From contig NZ_BQID01000007.1 in assembly GCF_021602345.1 (NCBI RefSeq), forward strand, positions 285,718-349,717: a DNA stretch of 64,000 nucleotides, written 5' to 3'. The translations under genes were made by a program, and so were the position numbers. Positions within the stretch are counted from its first letter, which is position 1. Each line of letters begins with the position of its first letter. The stretch is from Pseudomonas pharyngis (GTDB taxonomy: Bacteria; Pseudomonadota; Gammaproteobacteria; Pseudomonadales; Pseudomonadaceae). This document shows positions 18,423-28,982 of the stretch, piece by piece. Below the pieces are notes generated by a model. It was not told where the DNA came from. It searched no databases and saw only the letters and a program-made list of their open reading frames with translations.

Positions 18423-18498
18423 TGGTGCCCGAGACAGGAATCGAACCTGCGACCTTCGCGTTACGAGTGCGCTGCTCTACCGGCTGAGCTACACGGGC
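18423..18498 (-). tRNA. tRNA-Thr (anticodon CGT)
   Basis: 76-nt cloverleaf on the minus strand beginning GCCCGTGTAGCTCAG and ending GGGCACCA with encoded CCA. The anticodon loop CTCGTAA gives CGT, reading ACG. The T arm GCAGG-TTCGATT-CCTGT is intact. The acceptor stem appears to have a U-U pair at position 6-67. No terminator lies directly downstream. Confidence 0.95.
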
Positions 18499-18566
18499 GG
18501 TGGGCTAAACCTAGCACCGGTCTTGCAGGTCGGCAACTTCGCCGAATGACTCGATATTTCACGGAC

Positions 18567-18597
18567 AAAAAAATACCCCGCCGTTTTCACGGCGGGG
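18567..18597 (-). terminator. Rho-independent terminator of pnp
   Basis: 9-bp perfect stem CCCCGCCGT / ACGGCGGGG, with a run of seven T after it on the minus strand, 30 bp past the pnp stop codon; it closes the long rimP-to-pnp block. Confidence 0.93.
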
Positions 18598-18627
18598 CAT
18601 TTTCATTGCGCTGGAGCTGCGGGGTGA

Positions 18628-20733
18628 TTAAACGCCCGAAGCCTTCGCAGCGGCCACGTCTTTGATGGACAGCTTGATACGGCCGCGGTTGTCCACGTCC
18701 AGTACCAGCACTTCCACTTCCTGGCCTTCTTTCAGGATGTCGGTCACTTTCTCTACGCGAGCGTCGCTCAGCATCGAGATGTGAACCAGACCGTCCTTGC
18801 CCGGCAGGATGTTGACGAATGCGCCGAAGTCGACGATGCGCTCAACCTTGCCGACGTAGATCTTGCCGATCTCGGCCTCTGCGGTGATACCCAGAACGCG
18901 CTGACGTGCTGCTTCAGCCGCTTCCTTGGTTTCGCCGAAGATCTTGATCGAGCCGTCGTCTTCGATGTCGATCGAAGCCTTGGTTTCTTCGCAGATCGCA
19001 CGGATGGTCGCGCCACCCTTACCGATAACGTCACGGATCTTGTCGGTGTCGATCTTCATCGCGATCATGGTCGGAGCGTTGGCCGACAGTTCGGTACGCG
19101 ACTGGCCGATGATCTGGTTCATCTGGCCGAGGATGTTCAGGCGCGCTTCCAGGGCTTGGCCCAGAGCGATTTCCATGATCTCTTCGGTGATGCCCTTGAT
19201 CTTGATGTCCATCTGCAGCGCGGTCACACCTTTGGCGGTACCGGCTACTTTGAAGTCCATGTCGCCCAGGTGGTCTTCGTCACCCAGGATGTCGGTCAGG
19301 ACGGCGAACTTCTCGCCTTCTTTAACCAGACCCATGGCGATACCGGCAACCGGTGCCTTCATCGGAACACCAGCGTCCATCAGGGCCAGGGAAGCGCCGC
19401 AAACGGAAGCCATCGAGCTCGAACCGTTGGATTCGGTGATTTCCGATACCACACGGATGGTGTACGGGAACACGTCAGCGGCAGGCAGCATGGCCGAAAC
19501 CGAACGACGGGCCAGACGGCCGTGACCGATTTCGCGACGACCGGCGCCACCCATGCGACCACACTCGCCCACCGAGAACGGAGGGAAGTTGTAGTGCAGC
19601 ATGAACGGGTCTTTTTTCTCGCCTTCCAGGGTATCCAGCAGTTGCGCGTCACGGGCGGTGCCCAGCGTCGCGACAACCAGAGCCTGGGTTTCGCCACGGG
19701 TGAACAGTGCCGAACCGTGAGTCTTCGGCAGAACGCCGACTTCGATGTTCAGCGGACGTACGGTGCGGGTGTCGCGACCGTCGATACGTGGCTTGCCGTT
19801 AACGATGTTTTCGCGAACGGTGCGGTATTCGATTTCACCGAAAGCGGCTTTGACGTCGGCAGCCGAAGGCTGGCCTTCTTCACCGGAAAGCTTGGCCACA
19901 ACCTGGTCACGCAGCTCGCCCAGACGCGCGTAACGGTCGGCCTTGATGGTGATGGTGTAAGCCTGGGAGATCGCTTCGCCGAACTCGGAACGGATAGCGG
20001 CCAGCAGCTCGGTGGCTTCTGGAGCAGGTGCCCAGGTCCAGGTTGGCTTGGCAGCTTCGGCAGCCAGTTCCTTAACGGCGTTGATCACGACCTGGAATTC
20101 GTCGTGAGCAAACAGTACTGCGCCCAGCATCTGGTCTTCGGTCAGCTCTTTGGCTTCCGATTCAACCATCAGTACGGCGTCCGAAGTACCGGCAACGACC
20201 ATGTCCAGGCTCGAGGCAGCCTGCTGCTCGTAGGTCGGGTTCAGCAGGTAGCCGGTGCTTTCGTGGAAAGCAACGCGAGCGGCGCCGATCGGGCCGTCGA
20301 ACGGAATGCCGGAGATCGCCAGGGCAGCCGAGGTACCGATCATCGCAGCGATGTCCGGATCGGTCTTCTTGCTGGTGGAAACGACGGTGCAGACAACCTG
20401 CACTTCGTTCATGAAACCTTCCGGGAACAGTGGACGGATCGGACGGTCGATCAGTCGGGAAGTCAGGGTTTCTTTCTCGGAAGGACGGCCTTCACGCTTG
20501 AAGAAACCGCCAGGGATCTTACCGGCAGCGTAAGTCTTTTCCTGGTAGTGAACGGACAGAGGGAAGAAGCCCTTGCCCGGATCGGCTTGTTTGGCACCGA
20601 CTACGGTCACCAATACGCTGACGTCGTCGTCAACGGTGACCAATACTGCGCCGGAGGCCTGACGGGCGATACGGCCAGTCTCGAGGGTAACGGTCGACTG
20701 ACCGAACTGGAATTTTTTGATTACCGGGTTCAC
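18628..20733 (-). CDS. pnp: Polynucleotide phosphorylase
   Basis: A 701-residue 3'-5' phosphorolytic exoribonuclease and degradosome component. Two RNase PH domains occupy ~10-230 and ~310-550 (the second with [23 protein letters not shown] and [16 protein letters not shown]), followed by a KH domain ([22 protein letters not shown]) and an S1 domain ([33 protein letters not shown]). It trims and degrades mRNA and affects small-RNA stability. It is the last gene of the minus-strand translation block, 194 bp after rpsO, the arrangement in which RNase III and PNPase autoregulation act in E. coli. Confidence 0.98.
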
Positions 20734-20850
20734 GGTGTCCTACCTTCTTTGTGGCTCTTGGGGGAACTGGTTTCTTGCGAAATTCTTGGGCAATGCCGGG
20801 AATCGGCCCGACGCCTGTCCAGGGTAAAACGTGTATCCAGATAAAACTTG

Positions 20851-20863
20851 AGGCTGGGAGCCT
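20851..20863 (-). other. Small hairpin between rpsO and pnp
   Basis: AGGCT-GGG-AGCCT palindrome; on the minus strand CAAGTTTTAT follows. It may be a weak rpsO terminator or part of the pnp leader that PNPase/RNase III processes. The rest of the 194-bp gap shows no gene. Confidence 0.4.
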
Positions 20864-20927
20864 GCCGGACGCCGGCGGAAACCCGCTGACGTCTGACAGA
20901 CAACCAACCTCATAGCGCAATCGCTGA

Positions 20928-21197
20928 TTAGCGACGCAGACCCAGGCGAGCGATCAGAGCGCTGTAACGGCTCACGTCCTTGCCTTTCAGGTAGTCCAGC
21001 AGCTTGCGACGCTGGTTAACCATGCGGATCAGACCACGACGGGAGTGGTGGTCTTTACCGTTGGCCTTGAAGTGACCTTGCAGTTTGTTGATGTTGGCGG
21101 TCAGCAGTGCAACTTGCACTTCTGGCGAACCAGTGTCACCAACAGCTTGCTGGTAGTCGGCAACGATTTGAGCTTTTTCTTGAACGTCGAGAGCCAT
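20928..21197 (-). CDS. rpsO: 30S ribosomal protein S15
   Basis: An 89-residue S15 of normal length with the rRNA-binding motifs [24 protein letters not shown] and [23 protein letters not shown]. It binds the 16S central domain early in 30S assembly. An inverted repeat in the leader (21217-21239) could be an S15 autoregulatory structure. Located between truB and pnp as in most gammaproteobacteria. Confidence 0.99.
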   Translation of the reverse strand: MALDVQEKAQIVADYQQAVGDTGSPEVQVALLTANINKLQGHFKANGKDHHSRRGLIRMVNQRRKLLDYLKGKDVSRYSALIARLGLRR

Positions 21198-21216
21198 GAG
21201 GCAATCCTTTTATCAG

Positions 21217-21239
21217 GAAACTGTTTCAAAAACAGTTTC
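21217..21239 (-). promoter_or_regulatory. Hairpin in the rpsO leader
   Basis: Perfect 10-bp inverted repeat GAAACTGTTT / AAACAGTTTC with a 3-base loop, ending 19 bases before the rpsO ATG and next to its ribosome site. Candidate autoregulatory binding site for S15. No T-run, so not a terminator. Confidence 0.6.
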
Positions 21240-21338
21240 AACAGGCCAGGGACAAATCCCTGTATCTATAAATGAGTAGTGACCGTGCCTGTTGACAGCC
21301 ACACTCGCCGGCCTGCTGTTACACAGACCGGTTTCCGG

Positions 21339-22256
21339 TCATTCTGACCGAATCAGTCGACGCGGCGCGATGCGCCCGTCTTCGCTCACTTCACCGATAC
21401 CGATGAAGCGACCGTTGTGATCCTGTACCCGCACCATGCCGAACTTCGGAGCATCCGGGGCACGTACCGGCTGGCCATTGAGCCAGTAGAACGCGCTCGC
21501 TTCCGAGAACTGCAGCAGCGGCCAATCCTGCAGACCGCTGTCCGATGGCATCAGGAAGCGGTCGACCGCTTCGTTGCCGCCTTCGGCATGTACCGCTTCC
21601 AGCTCTTCGAGGGTCACGGTCTGCGCCAGGGTGAAAGGCCCGGCCTGGGTACGACGCAATTCAGCGACGTACGCACCACAACCGAGTTGCTCACCGATAT
21701 CCTCCACCAGGGTGCGAATATAGGTGCCCTTGCTGCAATCCACCGCGAGTCGCGCAGTATCGCCTTCGAAGGCCAGCAATTCCAAGCGCGCAATAGTAAC
21801 AGAACGCGGTTCGCGCTCCACTACTTCGCCTGCACGGGCCAACTTGTACAGCGGCTGGCCATCACGCTTGAGAGCGGAGTACATCGGCGGTATCTGACTG
21901 ATTTGGCCGCGAAATTTCGGCAGAACCGCTTCAATGTCGGCCTGACCAACGGTCACCGGGCGCTCCTGCAAAACCTCACCCTCGGCGTCCGCCGTGGTGG
22001 TGGTCTTGCCCAGTTGCGCCAGGGTTTCGTAACCCTTGTCGGAATCGAGCAGGTACTGCGAGAACTTGGTCGCCTCGCCAAAGCACAGCGGCAGAACGCC
22101 GGTGGCCAGAGGATCGAGACTGCCGGTATGACCGGCCTTCTCGGCGTTGAGCAGCCAGCGAACCTTCTGCAACGCGGCGTTGGAGGTGAACCCCAACGGC
22201 TTGTCGAGCAGGATGATGCCGCTGACGTTACGACGGATACGTTTGACCTGAGCCAC
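21339..22256 (-). CDS. truB: tRNA pseudouridine(55) synthase
   Basis: A 305-residue TruB family enzyme that makes pseudouridine 55 in the tRNA T loop. The N-terminus has [14 protein letters not shown], and the catalytic Asp lies in [47 protein letters not shown] and [23 protein letters not shown] follow, with a PUA-like C-terminal domain. It starts 4 bases after rbfA, so the genes are cotranscribed. Confidence 0.98.
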   Translation of the reverse strand: MAQVKRIRRNVSGIILLDKPLGFTSNAALQKVRWLLNAEKAGHTGSLDPLATGVLPLCFGEATKFSQYLLDSDKGYETLAQLGKTTTTADAEGEVLQERPVTVGQADIEAVLPKFRGQISQIPPMYSALKRDGQPLYKLARAGEVVEREPRSVTIARLELLAFEGDTARLAVDCSKGTYIRTLVEDIGEQLGCGAYVAELRRTQAGPFTLAQTVTLEELEAVHAEGGNEAVDRFLMPSDSGLQDWPLLQFSEASAFYWLNGQPVRAPDAPKFGMVRVQDHNGRFIGIGEVSEDGRIAPRRLIRSE

Positions 22257-22260
22257 CGAG

Positions 22261-22662
22261 TTACTCCTTGGTGTCTTCGGGTTCTGCCGCAGCCACGTGC
22301 TGATTGTCCTCAGCCACAGCGCGCTCGATCAGGGCCGACAGGTGCGCACCCCGCACGACGCTTTCGTCGTAGTGGAAGTGCAATTGCGGCACGCTGCGCA
22401 GCTTCATTTCGCGGGCCAGCTGCATGCGCAGGAAACCGGCGGCAGCGTTGAGCACCTTGATGCTTTGCGCGATGTCTTCGGCGTTGTCCTGCCCCATCAC
22501 GGTAATGAAGATCTTCGCGTGACCGACGTCACGGCTGACTTCCACAGCGGTAATGGTGACCAGGCCGACGCGCGGGTCTTTGACTTCACGACGGATCAGC
22601 TGGGCCAGCTCACGCTGCATCTGATCGCCGATACGTTGGGTACGGCTGTATTCTTTTGCCAT
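22261..22662 (-). CDS. rbfA: 30S ribosome-binding factor A
   Basis: A 133-residue KH-type ribosome maturation factor ([37 protein letters not shown], then [14 protein letters not shown]) that helps process the 16S 5' end and assists late 30S assembly, especially in the cold. It sits between infB and truB, as in E. coli. The C-terminus ([11 protein letters not shown]) is a short acidic tail beyond the core fold. Confidence 0.97.
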   Translation of the reverse strand: MAKEYSRTQRIGDQMQRELAQLIRREVKDPRVGLVTITAVEVSRDVGHAKIFITVMGQDNAEDIAQSIKVLNAAAGFLRMQLAREMKLRSVPQLHFHYDESVVRGAHLSALIERAVAEDNQHVAAAEPEDTKE

Positions 22663-22716
22663 GATTTGTTACCTGTTACTGCCCTGCGGTGAAACCCGCA
22701 AGGTCTGAAAGCGGCA

Positions 22717-22750
22717 AACGCCCGGCCTGACAAAAGCCAGACCGGGCGTT
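22717..22750 (-). other. Intercistronic hairpin between infB and rbfA
   Basis: 9-bp perfect stem AACGCCCGG / CCGGGCGTT with a 16-base loop in the 159-bp infB-rbfA gap. No T-run, so more likely an RNA processing or stability element than a terminator. Confidence 0.55.
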
Positions 22751-22821
22751 GCGTTTAGAGTCCTGACGCCGTGCCGCGCACTTGCATGCGGCGGCCCGAC
22801 GTGGCCCTTGAAGTGCGCGAG

Positions 22822-25338
22822 TCAGAGGCTGCGAGCAACCTGAACCTTCTCGAAGACTTCGATCTTGTCGCCGACTTTGACGTCGTTGTAGCTCTTCACG
22901 CCGATACCGCATTCCATGCCGGCACGTACTTCGGAAGCGTCATCCTTGAAGCGGCGCAGGGATTCCAGCTCGCCTTCGAAGATCACGATGTCTTCACGCA
23001 GTACACGGATCGGACGGTTACGGTGCACAACACCTTCAATCACCATGCAACCAGCGATCGCGCCAAACTTCGGCGAACGGAACACGTCACGGACTTCGGC
23101 CACACCGAGGATGTTCTCGCGAACGTCGCTGCCAAGCATACCGGTCAGGGCTTTCTTGACGTCTTCGATGATGTCGTAGATCACGTTGTAGTAACGCATG
23201 TCCAGACCTTCCTGCTCGACGATCTTCCGTGCGCCGGCATCGGCACGCACGTTGAAGCCGAACAGTACAGCGTTGGAAGCCAGTGCCAGGTTGGCGTCGG
23301 ATTCTGTGATACCACCGACACCGCCACCGACCACGCGCACTTGCACTTCGTCGTTGCCCAGGCCGTTGAGAGCGCCCTGCAAGGCTTCCAGCGAACCACG
23401 GACGTCGGATTTGAGGACGATGTTGAGCGTCTTCTTCTCTTCCTGGCCCATGCTTTCGAAGATGTTTTCCAGCTTGCCGGCGTGAGCGCGAGCCAGTTTG
23501 ACTTCGCGGAACTTGCCTTGACGGAACAGAGCCACTTCACGGGCTTTCTTCTCGTCGGCAACCACGCTCATTTCGTCGCCGGCGTCAGGCGTACCGTCCA
23601 GGCCGAGGATCTCGACCGGAATGGCCGGACCCGCTTCCTTGATCGGCTTGCCGTTCTCGTCGAGCATGGCGCGCACGCGGCCATAGTTCGAGCCGACCAG
23701 CACCATGTCGCCTTGACGCAGCGTACCGTCCTGAACCAGAACGGTCGCCACCGGGCCACGGCCCTTGTCGAGACGCGATTCAACCACGACACCGCGGCCA
23801 GGAGCCGAAGGAGTGGCGGTCAGCTCGAGAACTTCAGCCTGCAGCAATACAGCTTCAAGCAGCTCGTCGACGCCGGTACCCATCTTCGCGGAGACCGGAA
23901 CGAATGGAGTGTCACCACCCCAGTCTTCAGAGGTCACGCCGTGAGCCGACAGTTCGCTGCGGATGCGATCGAGATCAGCACCCGGCTTGTCGATCTTGTT
24001 CACCGCAACCACCAACGGAACGCCAGCAGCAACAGCGTGCTGAACGGCTTCGATGGTTTGTGGCATCACGCCGTCGTCCGCCGCAACCACCAGGATCACG
24101 ATGTCGGTCGCCTTGGCACCACGGGCACGCATGGCGGTAAACGCGGCGTGACCAGGGGTGTCGAGGAAGGTGACCATGCCGCGTTCGGTTTCAACGTGGT
24201 ATGCACCGATGTGCTGGGTGATACCGCCGGCTTCGCCAGCAGCTACCTTGGCACGACGGATGTAGTCGAGCAGCGAGGTCTTACCGTGGTCAACGTGACC
24301 CATTACGGTCACGACCGGCGCACGAGGAACCGCTTCACCTTCGAACTTCAGGGACTCGGCCAGGGAATCTTCCAGGGCGGTGTCGCTGACCAGGGTCACT
24401 TTGTGGCCCAGTTCTTCTGCGACCAGCTGGGCAGTTTCCTGATCCAGTACCTGGTTGATGGTGGCCGGGGTGCCCAGCTTGAACATGAACTTGATGATTT
24501 CGGCAGCCTTGACCGACATCTGCTGGGCGAGATCGCCAACAGTGATGGTTTCGCCGATCTTCACTTCACGCACGACAGGGCCGGTCGGGCTCTGGAAACC
24601 GTGGGCGTTGCGTTTCTTCAGCTTGGCCTTGCCGCGACCGCCGCGACGGAAGCCATCGCTCTCTTCGTCGGTAGTGCGTGGCGCCACACGTGGAGCCGGA
24701 GCCTTTTCCTTGACCGATGCGCGATGCGGAGCGTTTTTGCGCTCGCCATCACCACCGCCACGACGGTTGTTGTCGTCAGCACGTGGTTTGTCCGGACGGC
24801 GCTGTTCGTCACGCTTGCGAGTGTCGGCAGCTGGCGCAGCAGCCACAACCGGCGCAGCTTCGCGCACTGGTTCGGCCACTGGCGCAGGGGCAGCGACGGC
24901 TTCGGCAGGAGCGGACGGCGCAGCAGGCTGGCGACGCGCTTCTTCTTCGGCGCGCACGCGGGCTTCTTCTTCAGCCTTCTGACGGGCAGCATTTTCTACT
25001 GCGCGACGTTCATCCAGTTCACGCTTGCGCTCGGCTTCGATTTCTTCCGGGCTACGCTGTACGAAAACTTTCTTCTTGCGGACTTCAACGCTGATGCTTT
25101 TGCTGCCAGCCACACGCAGGGTGCTGGTGGTTTTACGCTGCAGCGTGATCTTGCGTGGCTCTTCCACTTTCGCCTTGTGGCTGCTTTTCAAGTGGGTCAG
25201 CAGGGATTGCTTCTCACTGTCAGTCACATTTTCTTCGGCGGCGGTGTGCGGCAGACCTGCCTCACGCATCTGCTGCAACAGGCGCTCTACCGGTGTTTTG
25301 ACCTCATCGGCCAGTTGTTTCACCGTGACTTGCGTCAT
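22822..25338 (-). CDS. infB: Translation initiation factor IF-2
   Basis: An 838-residue GTPase that brings fMet-tRNA to the 30S subunit. A short IF2 N-terminal domain ([24 protein letters not shown]) is followed by a long, charged Ala/Glu/Arg linker (~70-250), the G domain with GHVDHGKT (G1), DTPGHAAF (G3) and NKIDKPGA (G4), and C-terminal beta-barrels. The tRNA-binding domain end is intact. Lies 27 bp after nusA within the nusA-infB operon. Confidence 0.99.
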   Translation of the reverse strand: MTQVTVKQLADEVKTPVERLLQQMREAGLPHTAAEENVTDSEKQSLLTHLKSSHKAKVEEPRKITLQRKTTSTLRVAGSKSISVEVRKKKVFVQRSPEEIEAERKRELDERRAVENAARQKAEEEARVRAEEEARRQPAAPSAPAEAVAAPAPVAEPVREAAPVVAAAPAADTRKRDEQRRPDKPRADDNNRRGGGDGERKNAPHRASVKEKAPAPRVAPRTTDEESDGFRRGGRGKAKLKKRNAHGFQSPTGPVVREVKIGETITVGDLAQQMSVKAAEIIKFMFKLGTPATINQVLDQETAQLVAEELGHKVTLVSDTALEDSLAESLKFEGEAVPRAPVVTVMGHVDHGKTSLLDYIRRAKVAAGEAGGITQHIGAYHVETERGMVTFLDTPGHAAFTAMRARGAKATDIVILVVAADDGVMPQTIEAVQHAVAAGVPLVVAVNKIDKPGADLDRIRSELSAHGVTSEDWGGDTPFVPVSAKMGTGVDELLEAVLLQAEVLELTATPSAPGRGVVVESRLDKGRGPVATVLVQDGTLRQGDMVLVGSNYGRVRAMLDENGKPIKEAGPAIPVEILGLDGTPDAGDEMSVVADEKKAREVALFRQGKFREVKLARAHAGKLENIFESMGQEEKKTLNIVLKSDVRGSLEALQGALNGLGNDEVQVRVVGGGVGGITESDANLALASNAVLFGFNVRADAGARKIVEQEGLDMRYYNVIYDIIEDVKKALTGMLGSDVRENILGVAEVRDVFRSPKFGAIAGCMVIEGVVHRNRPIRVLREDIVIFEGELESLRRFKDDASEVRAGMECGIGVKSYNDVKVGDKIEVFEKVQVARSL

Positions 25339-25365
25339 GCACTTCTCTCCTCAGGCCGCGCCTAA

Positions 25366-26847
25366 TTACTCGAACCAGTGGGCTCGGGCGGCCATGATCA
25401 ACTTGCCGGCACGATCATCGTCAATGCCGTCGATGTCGAGCAGATCGTCAATAGACTGCTCGGCCAGGTCTTCGCGGGTAATTACGCCGCGCACCGCCAG
25501 TTCCATCGCCAAATCCTTGTCCATACCCTCAAGCGAGAGCAGGTCTTCGGCCGGATGGGCGTCTGCCAGCTTTTCCTCAGTAGCGATGGCTTTGGTCAAC
25601 AAGCGATCCTTGGCACGAGCGCGAAGCTCGTTGACGATGTCCTCGTCAAAGCCGTCGATGTTGAGCATTTCTTCCAACGGTACGTAGGCAATCTCTTCCA
25701 GGCTGGTGAAGCCTTCGTCTACCAGCACCTGAGCCAGTTCTTCGTCGACTTCCAGCTCGTCGATGAAGTTGCGCAGGATGTCGCCGGTTTCCGCTTGTTG
25801 CTTAGCCTGGATGTCCGATTCAGTCATCACGTTCAGGGTCCAGCCAGTCAGCTGGCTCGCCAGACGCACGTTCTGACCACCACGACCGATGGCCTGAGCC
25901 AGATTGTCTGCGCCAACGGCGATGTCCATGGCATGGGCATCTTCGTCAACGATGATGGCCGCCACTTCTGCCGGCGACATGGCATTGATCACGAACTGTG
26001 CCGGGTTGTCGTCCCACAGGACGATATCGACACGCTCGCCACCCAACTCGCCCGACACGGCCTGGACGCGCGAACCGCGCATACCGATGCACGCGCCTTG
26101 CGGGTCGATGCGTTTGTCCTTGGAGCGGACAGCGATCTTGGCACGCGAACCCGGATCACGGGAGGCGGCCATGACTTCGATCAGACCTTCAGCGATTTCC
26201 GGCACTTCGATACGGAACAGCTCGATCAGCATTTCCGGCGCGGTACGCGACAGGATCAACTGAGGGCCGCGGTTCTCGGTGCGGATTTCCTTGAGCAGCG
26301 CACGCAGACGCACGCCAACACGGAAGGTTTCGCGAGAGATGATGTCTTCACGGGCCAGCAACGCTTCAGCGTTATTACCCAGGTCGACGATCACGTTGTC
26401 GCGGGTCACTTTCTTCACGGTGCCGGAGATGATTTCTCCCAGGCGCTCGCGATAAGCGTCAACCACTTGAGCGCGCTCGGCTTCGCGCACTTTCTGCACG
26501 ATGACCTGTTTGGCGGTCTGCGCAGCGATGCGGCCGAACTCGATGGACTCGATCTTTTCTTCAACGACGTCGCCAACCTTGGCGCCAGGGTGCGTTTCAG
26601 CAACCTTGCTCGGCCAGGTTTCGATGGCCGGATCATCGAGATCATTCTCTTCGACGACCGTCCAGCGACGGAAAGTTTCGTAAGAACCGGTGTGGCGGTT
26701 GATTTCCACACGCAGATCAACTTCGTCTTCAAAACGCTTTTTGGTAGCAGTGGCCAGAGCCAGCTCCAGCGCTTCAAAAATTACGCTTGCCGGTACACCC
26801 TTTTCATTGGATACCGACTCAACAACCAGCAGTACTTCTTTGCTCAT
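25366..26847 (-). CDS. nusA: Transcription termination/antitermination factor NusA
   Basis: A 493-residue RNA polymerase-associated factor. Domain order: N-terminal RNAP-binding domain, S1 (~135-200, [26 protein letters not shown]), KH1/KH2 ([42 protein letters not shown]) and two acidic C-terminal helix-hairpin-helix repeats ([36 protein letters not shown]). Start set at [10 protein letters not shown] (26847); the upstream MRKARRT extension is not a family feature. It acts in pausing, termination and rRNA antitermination and may control its own leader terminator. Confidence 0.98.
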   Translation of the reverse strand: MSKEVLLVVESVSNEKGVPASVIFEALELALATATKKRFEDEVDLRVEINRHTGSYETFRRWTVVEENDLDDPAIETWPSKVAETHPGAKVGDVVEEKIESIEFGRIAAQTAKQVIVQKVREAERAQVVDAYRERLGEIISGTVKKVTRDNVIVDLGNNAEALLAREDIISRETFRVGVRLRALLKEIRTENRGPQLILSRTAPEMLIELFRIEVPEIAEGLIEVMAASRDPGSRAKIAVRSKDKRIDPQGACIGMRGSRVQAVSGELGGERVDIVLWDDNPAQFVINAMSPAEVAAIIVDEDAHAMDIAVGADNLAQAIGRGGQNVRLASQLTGWTLNVMTESDIQAKQQAETGDILRNFIDELEVDEELAQVLVDEGFTSLEEIAYVPLEEMLNIDGFDEDIVNELRARAKDRLLTKAIATEEKLADAHPAEDLLSLEGMDKDLAMELAVRGVITREDLAEQSIDDLLDIDGIDDDRAGKLIMAARAHWFE

Positions 26848-26894
26848 CGTACGCCTCGCCTTTCGCAAGCCATTGGATCCGCGGGATCCGCGTC

Positions 26895-27353
26895 TCAGTC
26901 AAAACTGGGAATAATGTTGGCCTTGTCGATCATATCGATCGGCAACAGGAACTCATGGTCATCTACCTGCACCACGACGTCCTGTTCTTCTACACCGCGC
27001 AGAAGGCCCTGAAAGTTGCGTCGACCTTCAAAAGGCGAGCGCAGCTTGATCTTCACTTGTTCACCGACATATTTGGCAAACTGCTCAAGAGTGAACAGTG
27101 GGCGTTCCATGCCTGGCGAGGAAACTTCAAGGGTGTATTCAACGGAGATCGGATCTTCAACATCCAGCACACCGCTGATCTGACGGCTGACGATGGCACA
27201 ATCGTCCACCAGTACGCCGCCTTCCTTATCGATATAAACGCGCAACATTGAGTGGCGACCTTGAGCCGAAAACTCAATACCCCAGCATTCATAGCCTAGG
27301 GCCACGACCACCGGGGCCAGCAAGGCCTGCAACTCTTCTAGCTTGCTCGACAC
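26895..27353 (-). CDS. rimP: Ribosome maturation factor RimP
   Basis: A 152-residue RimP needed for 30S maturation. The core motifs [50 protein letters not shown] and [18 protein letters not shown] are clear. Start is GTG at 27353, where homology begins ([13 protein letters not shown]), preceded by GGGGGTTCAG; the apparent extension upstream crosses a terminator hairpin and is not coding. First protein gene of rimP-nusA-infB-rbfA-truB-rpsO-pnp, downstream of initiator tRNA. Confidence 0.96.
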   Translation of the reverse strand: MSSKLEELQALLAPVVVALGYECWGIEFSAQGRHSMLRVYIDKEGGVLVDDCAIVSRQISGVLDVEDPISVEYTLEVSSPGMERPLFTLEQFAKYVGEQVKIKLRSPFEGRRNFQGLLRGVEEQDVVVQVDDHEFLLPIDMIDKANIIPSFD

Positions 27354-27393
27354 CTGAACCCCCTCGTGCATGTATGTGCATGCTATGCAAAAT

Positions 27394-27416
27394 AAAAAAA
27401 TGGGCGAAACGCCCAT
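27394..27416 (-). terminator. Leader terminator upstream of rimP-nusA-infB
   Basis: 7-bp stem ATGGGCG / CGCCCAT, AAA loop, and a run of seven T on the minus strand, 41 bp before the rimP start and after the tRNA-fMet gene. A second small repeat (AACGCCG / CGGCGTT, ~27423-27443) lies upstream. An intrinsic terminator here implies attenuation or read-through control of the operon. Confidence 0.88.
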
Positions 27417-27461
27417 CCTTGAAACGCCGTCGAACAGCGGCGTTGAAAGTGTCCAGCTAAC

Positions 27462-27483
27462 AAAAAGCCCCTTAAAAGGGGCT
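27462..27483 (-). terminator. Terminator after initiator tRNA
   Basis: 8-bp stem AGCCCCTT / AAGGGGCT and a minus-strand T-run of five, 8 bp after the tRNA-fMet 3' end. Together with the rimP leader terminator it makes a double stop between tRNA and operon. Confidence 0.85.
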
Positions 27484-27491
27484 CCTTAAAC

Positions 27492-27568
<77 letters not shown>

Positions 27569-27665
27569 ACAAAGCTGGGGCGGAAGTATACGACCGATCC
27601 CTTTTAGGGTCAATGTAACCTTCCACCTGCAAGAAAGCCCGCAACAGCGGGCTCTCCTGACTAAT

Positions 27666-27751
27666 TGGTACCGAGAAGGGGACTCGAACCCCTACACCCT
27701 ATGGGCACAACCACCTCAAGGTTGCGTGTCTACCAATTCCACCACCTCGGC
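27666..27751 (-). tRNA. tRNA-Leu (anticodon GAG)
   Basis: 86-nt class II tRNA on the minus strand, GCCGAGGTGGTGGAA to CTCGGTACCA with encoded CCA and a long variable arm (GTGCCCATAGGGTGT). Anticodon loop TTGAGGT gives GAG, reading CUC/CUU. Lies between secG and initiator tRNA, probably in the secG transcript. Confidence 0.96.
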
Positions 27752-27773
27752 AATACTACGTTTGAAACCCTTC

Positions 27774-28157
27774 TTACTTCTGCTCTTGAGCTGGAGGTAC
27801 GTCAGTCGCTGGAGTAGCCGACTTTTGCTCTTGAAGCACCGGGACATCATCAGAAGCCGGTTGTTGCTTTGGAACTTCCAACACTGCCGGGTTTGGCAAA
27901 CCTGCTTGAGTCAGCTGATGAGCCTTCTCTTTAGCAAAGTATCCTAACCCCAAGCTGGTTATGAAGAAACCGGCGGCAAGTATAGCAGTAAACTTACTAA
28001 GAAAGGTAGAGGAACCTTGGCTTCCGAACACAGTATTTGAAGCACCTGCTCCGAAAGACGCGCCAGCGTCCGCACCTTTACCCTGCTGCAGCAAAACCAG
28101 AGCAACTACGCCCAATGCACCCAGCAGATGAAAAACGACTACGACTGTTTCCAGCAT
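27774..28157 (-). CDS. secG: Preprotein translocase subunit SecG
   Basis: A 127-residue small subunit of SecYEG. Two membrane helices ([26 protein letters not shown] and [23 protein letters not shown]) flank the conserved [24 protein letters not shown] loop. A hydrophilic, Pro/Gln/Glu-rich C-terminal tail of ~45 residues is longer than in E. coli SecG. Start chosen at MLETVV (28157). Directly after tpiA (4-bp gap), as in P. aeruginosa. Confidence 0.96.
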   Translation of the reverse strand: MLETVVVVFHLLGALGVVALVLLQQGKGADAGASFGAGASNTVFGSQGSSTFLSKFTAILAAGFFITSLGLGYFAKEKAHQLTQAGLPNPAVLEVPKQQPASDDVPVLQEQKSATPATDVPPAQEQK

Positions 28158-28161
28158 TTTT

Positions 28162-28917
28162 TCAGTTTCCCGCGGCGCGACAAATCGCACCGAACTCATC
28201 TGCATTCAGGGAAGCTCCACCAATGAGCCCCCCATCGATATCCGGCATGCCGAACAGTTCGACCGCATTGGCCGCCTTCACGCTGCCGCCGTATAGAAGC
28301 CGCACACCTCGTGCCACTTCAGAATTCTCTGCCGCCAACTGCTCGCGAATGGCTTTATGCACATCCTGAGCCTGTTGCGGCGTTGCAGTCAGCCCGGTAC
28401 CAATCGCCCAGACCGGCTCGTAAGCGATCACTGCGTTGGCAAAAGCACCGACACCCAGCTCCTCGATGATACTGCCCAGCTGACGCCCGACAACCTCAAG
28501 AGTCTTTCCGGCTTCGCGCTGCTCCAGGGTCTCCCCTACACACAACACCGGAATCAAGCCACATGCCTGTGCCGCTGCGAACTTGCGATTCAGCATTCCG
28601 TCTCGCTCACCCATGATCTGGCGGCGTTCGGAGTGCCCGACAAGCACCAGGGAACAACCTGCATCCACCAACTGACTCGGCGCAATCTCGCCCGTCAATG
28701 CACCTTGCATGGATTCCACCGCAGAATTCTGCGCACCGACCGAAATCGATTTGCCTTTCAAGCCATCAATCACTTGATTGATATACAAGCAAGGCGGGAA
28801 TACCGCGACATCAACACCGCTTGGCAAGGCCAGATGACGAAGGCCGTTGATCAGCTCAGCGACGCTGGCGCGGGTACCGTGCATCTTCCAGTTACCAGCT
28901 ACCATAGGGCGACGCAT
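28162..28917 (-). CDS. tpiA: Triosephosphate isomerase
   Basis: A 251-residue TIM-barrel enzyme interconverting dihydroxyacetone phosphate and glyceraldehyde 3-phosphate. Active-site Lys in VAGNWKMHG, His in [13 protein letters not shown], Glu in [11 protein letters not shown], and phosphate-binding [10 protein letters not shown] are all present. It lies between glmM and secG. Confidence 0.98.
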   Translation of the reverse strand: MRRPMVAGNWKMHGTRASVAELINGLRHLALPSGVDVAVFPPCLYINQVIDGLKGKSISVGAQNSAVESMQGALTGEIAPSQLVDAGCSLVLVGHSERRQIMGERDGMLNRKFAAAQACGLIPVLCVGETLEQREAGKTLEVVGRQLGSIIEELGVGAFANAVIAYEPVWAIGTGLTATPQQAQDVHKAIREQLAAENSEVARGVRLLYGGSVKAANAVELFGMPDIDGGLIGGASLNADEFGAICRAAGN

Positions 28918-28982
28918 GCTGTACCTCGTCGGTCAAAGTGGGCGCAGATGTTACCCAACACAATCATGGCTGGCAAGCCGAA

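Noticed and set aside
27354-27416. Upstream extension of rimP (start at 27416)
   Set aside because: It would translate through a perfect intrinsic terminator; family homology and a G-rich ribosome site support GTG at 27353.
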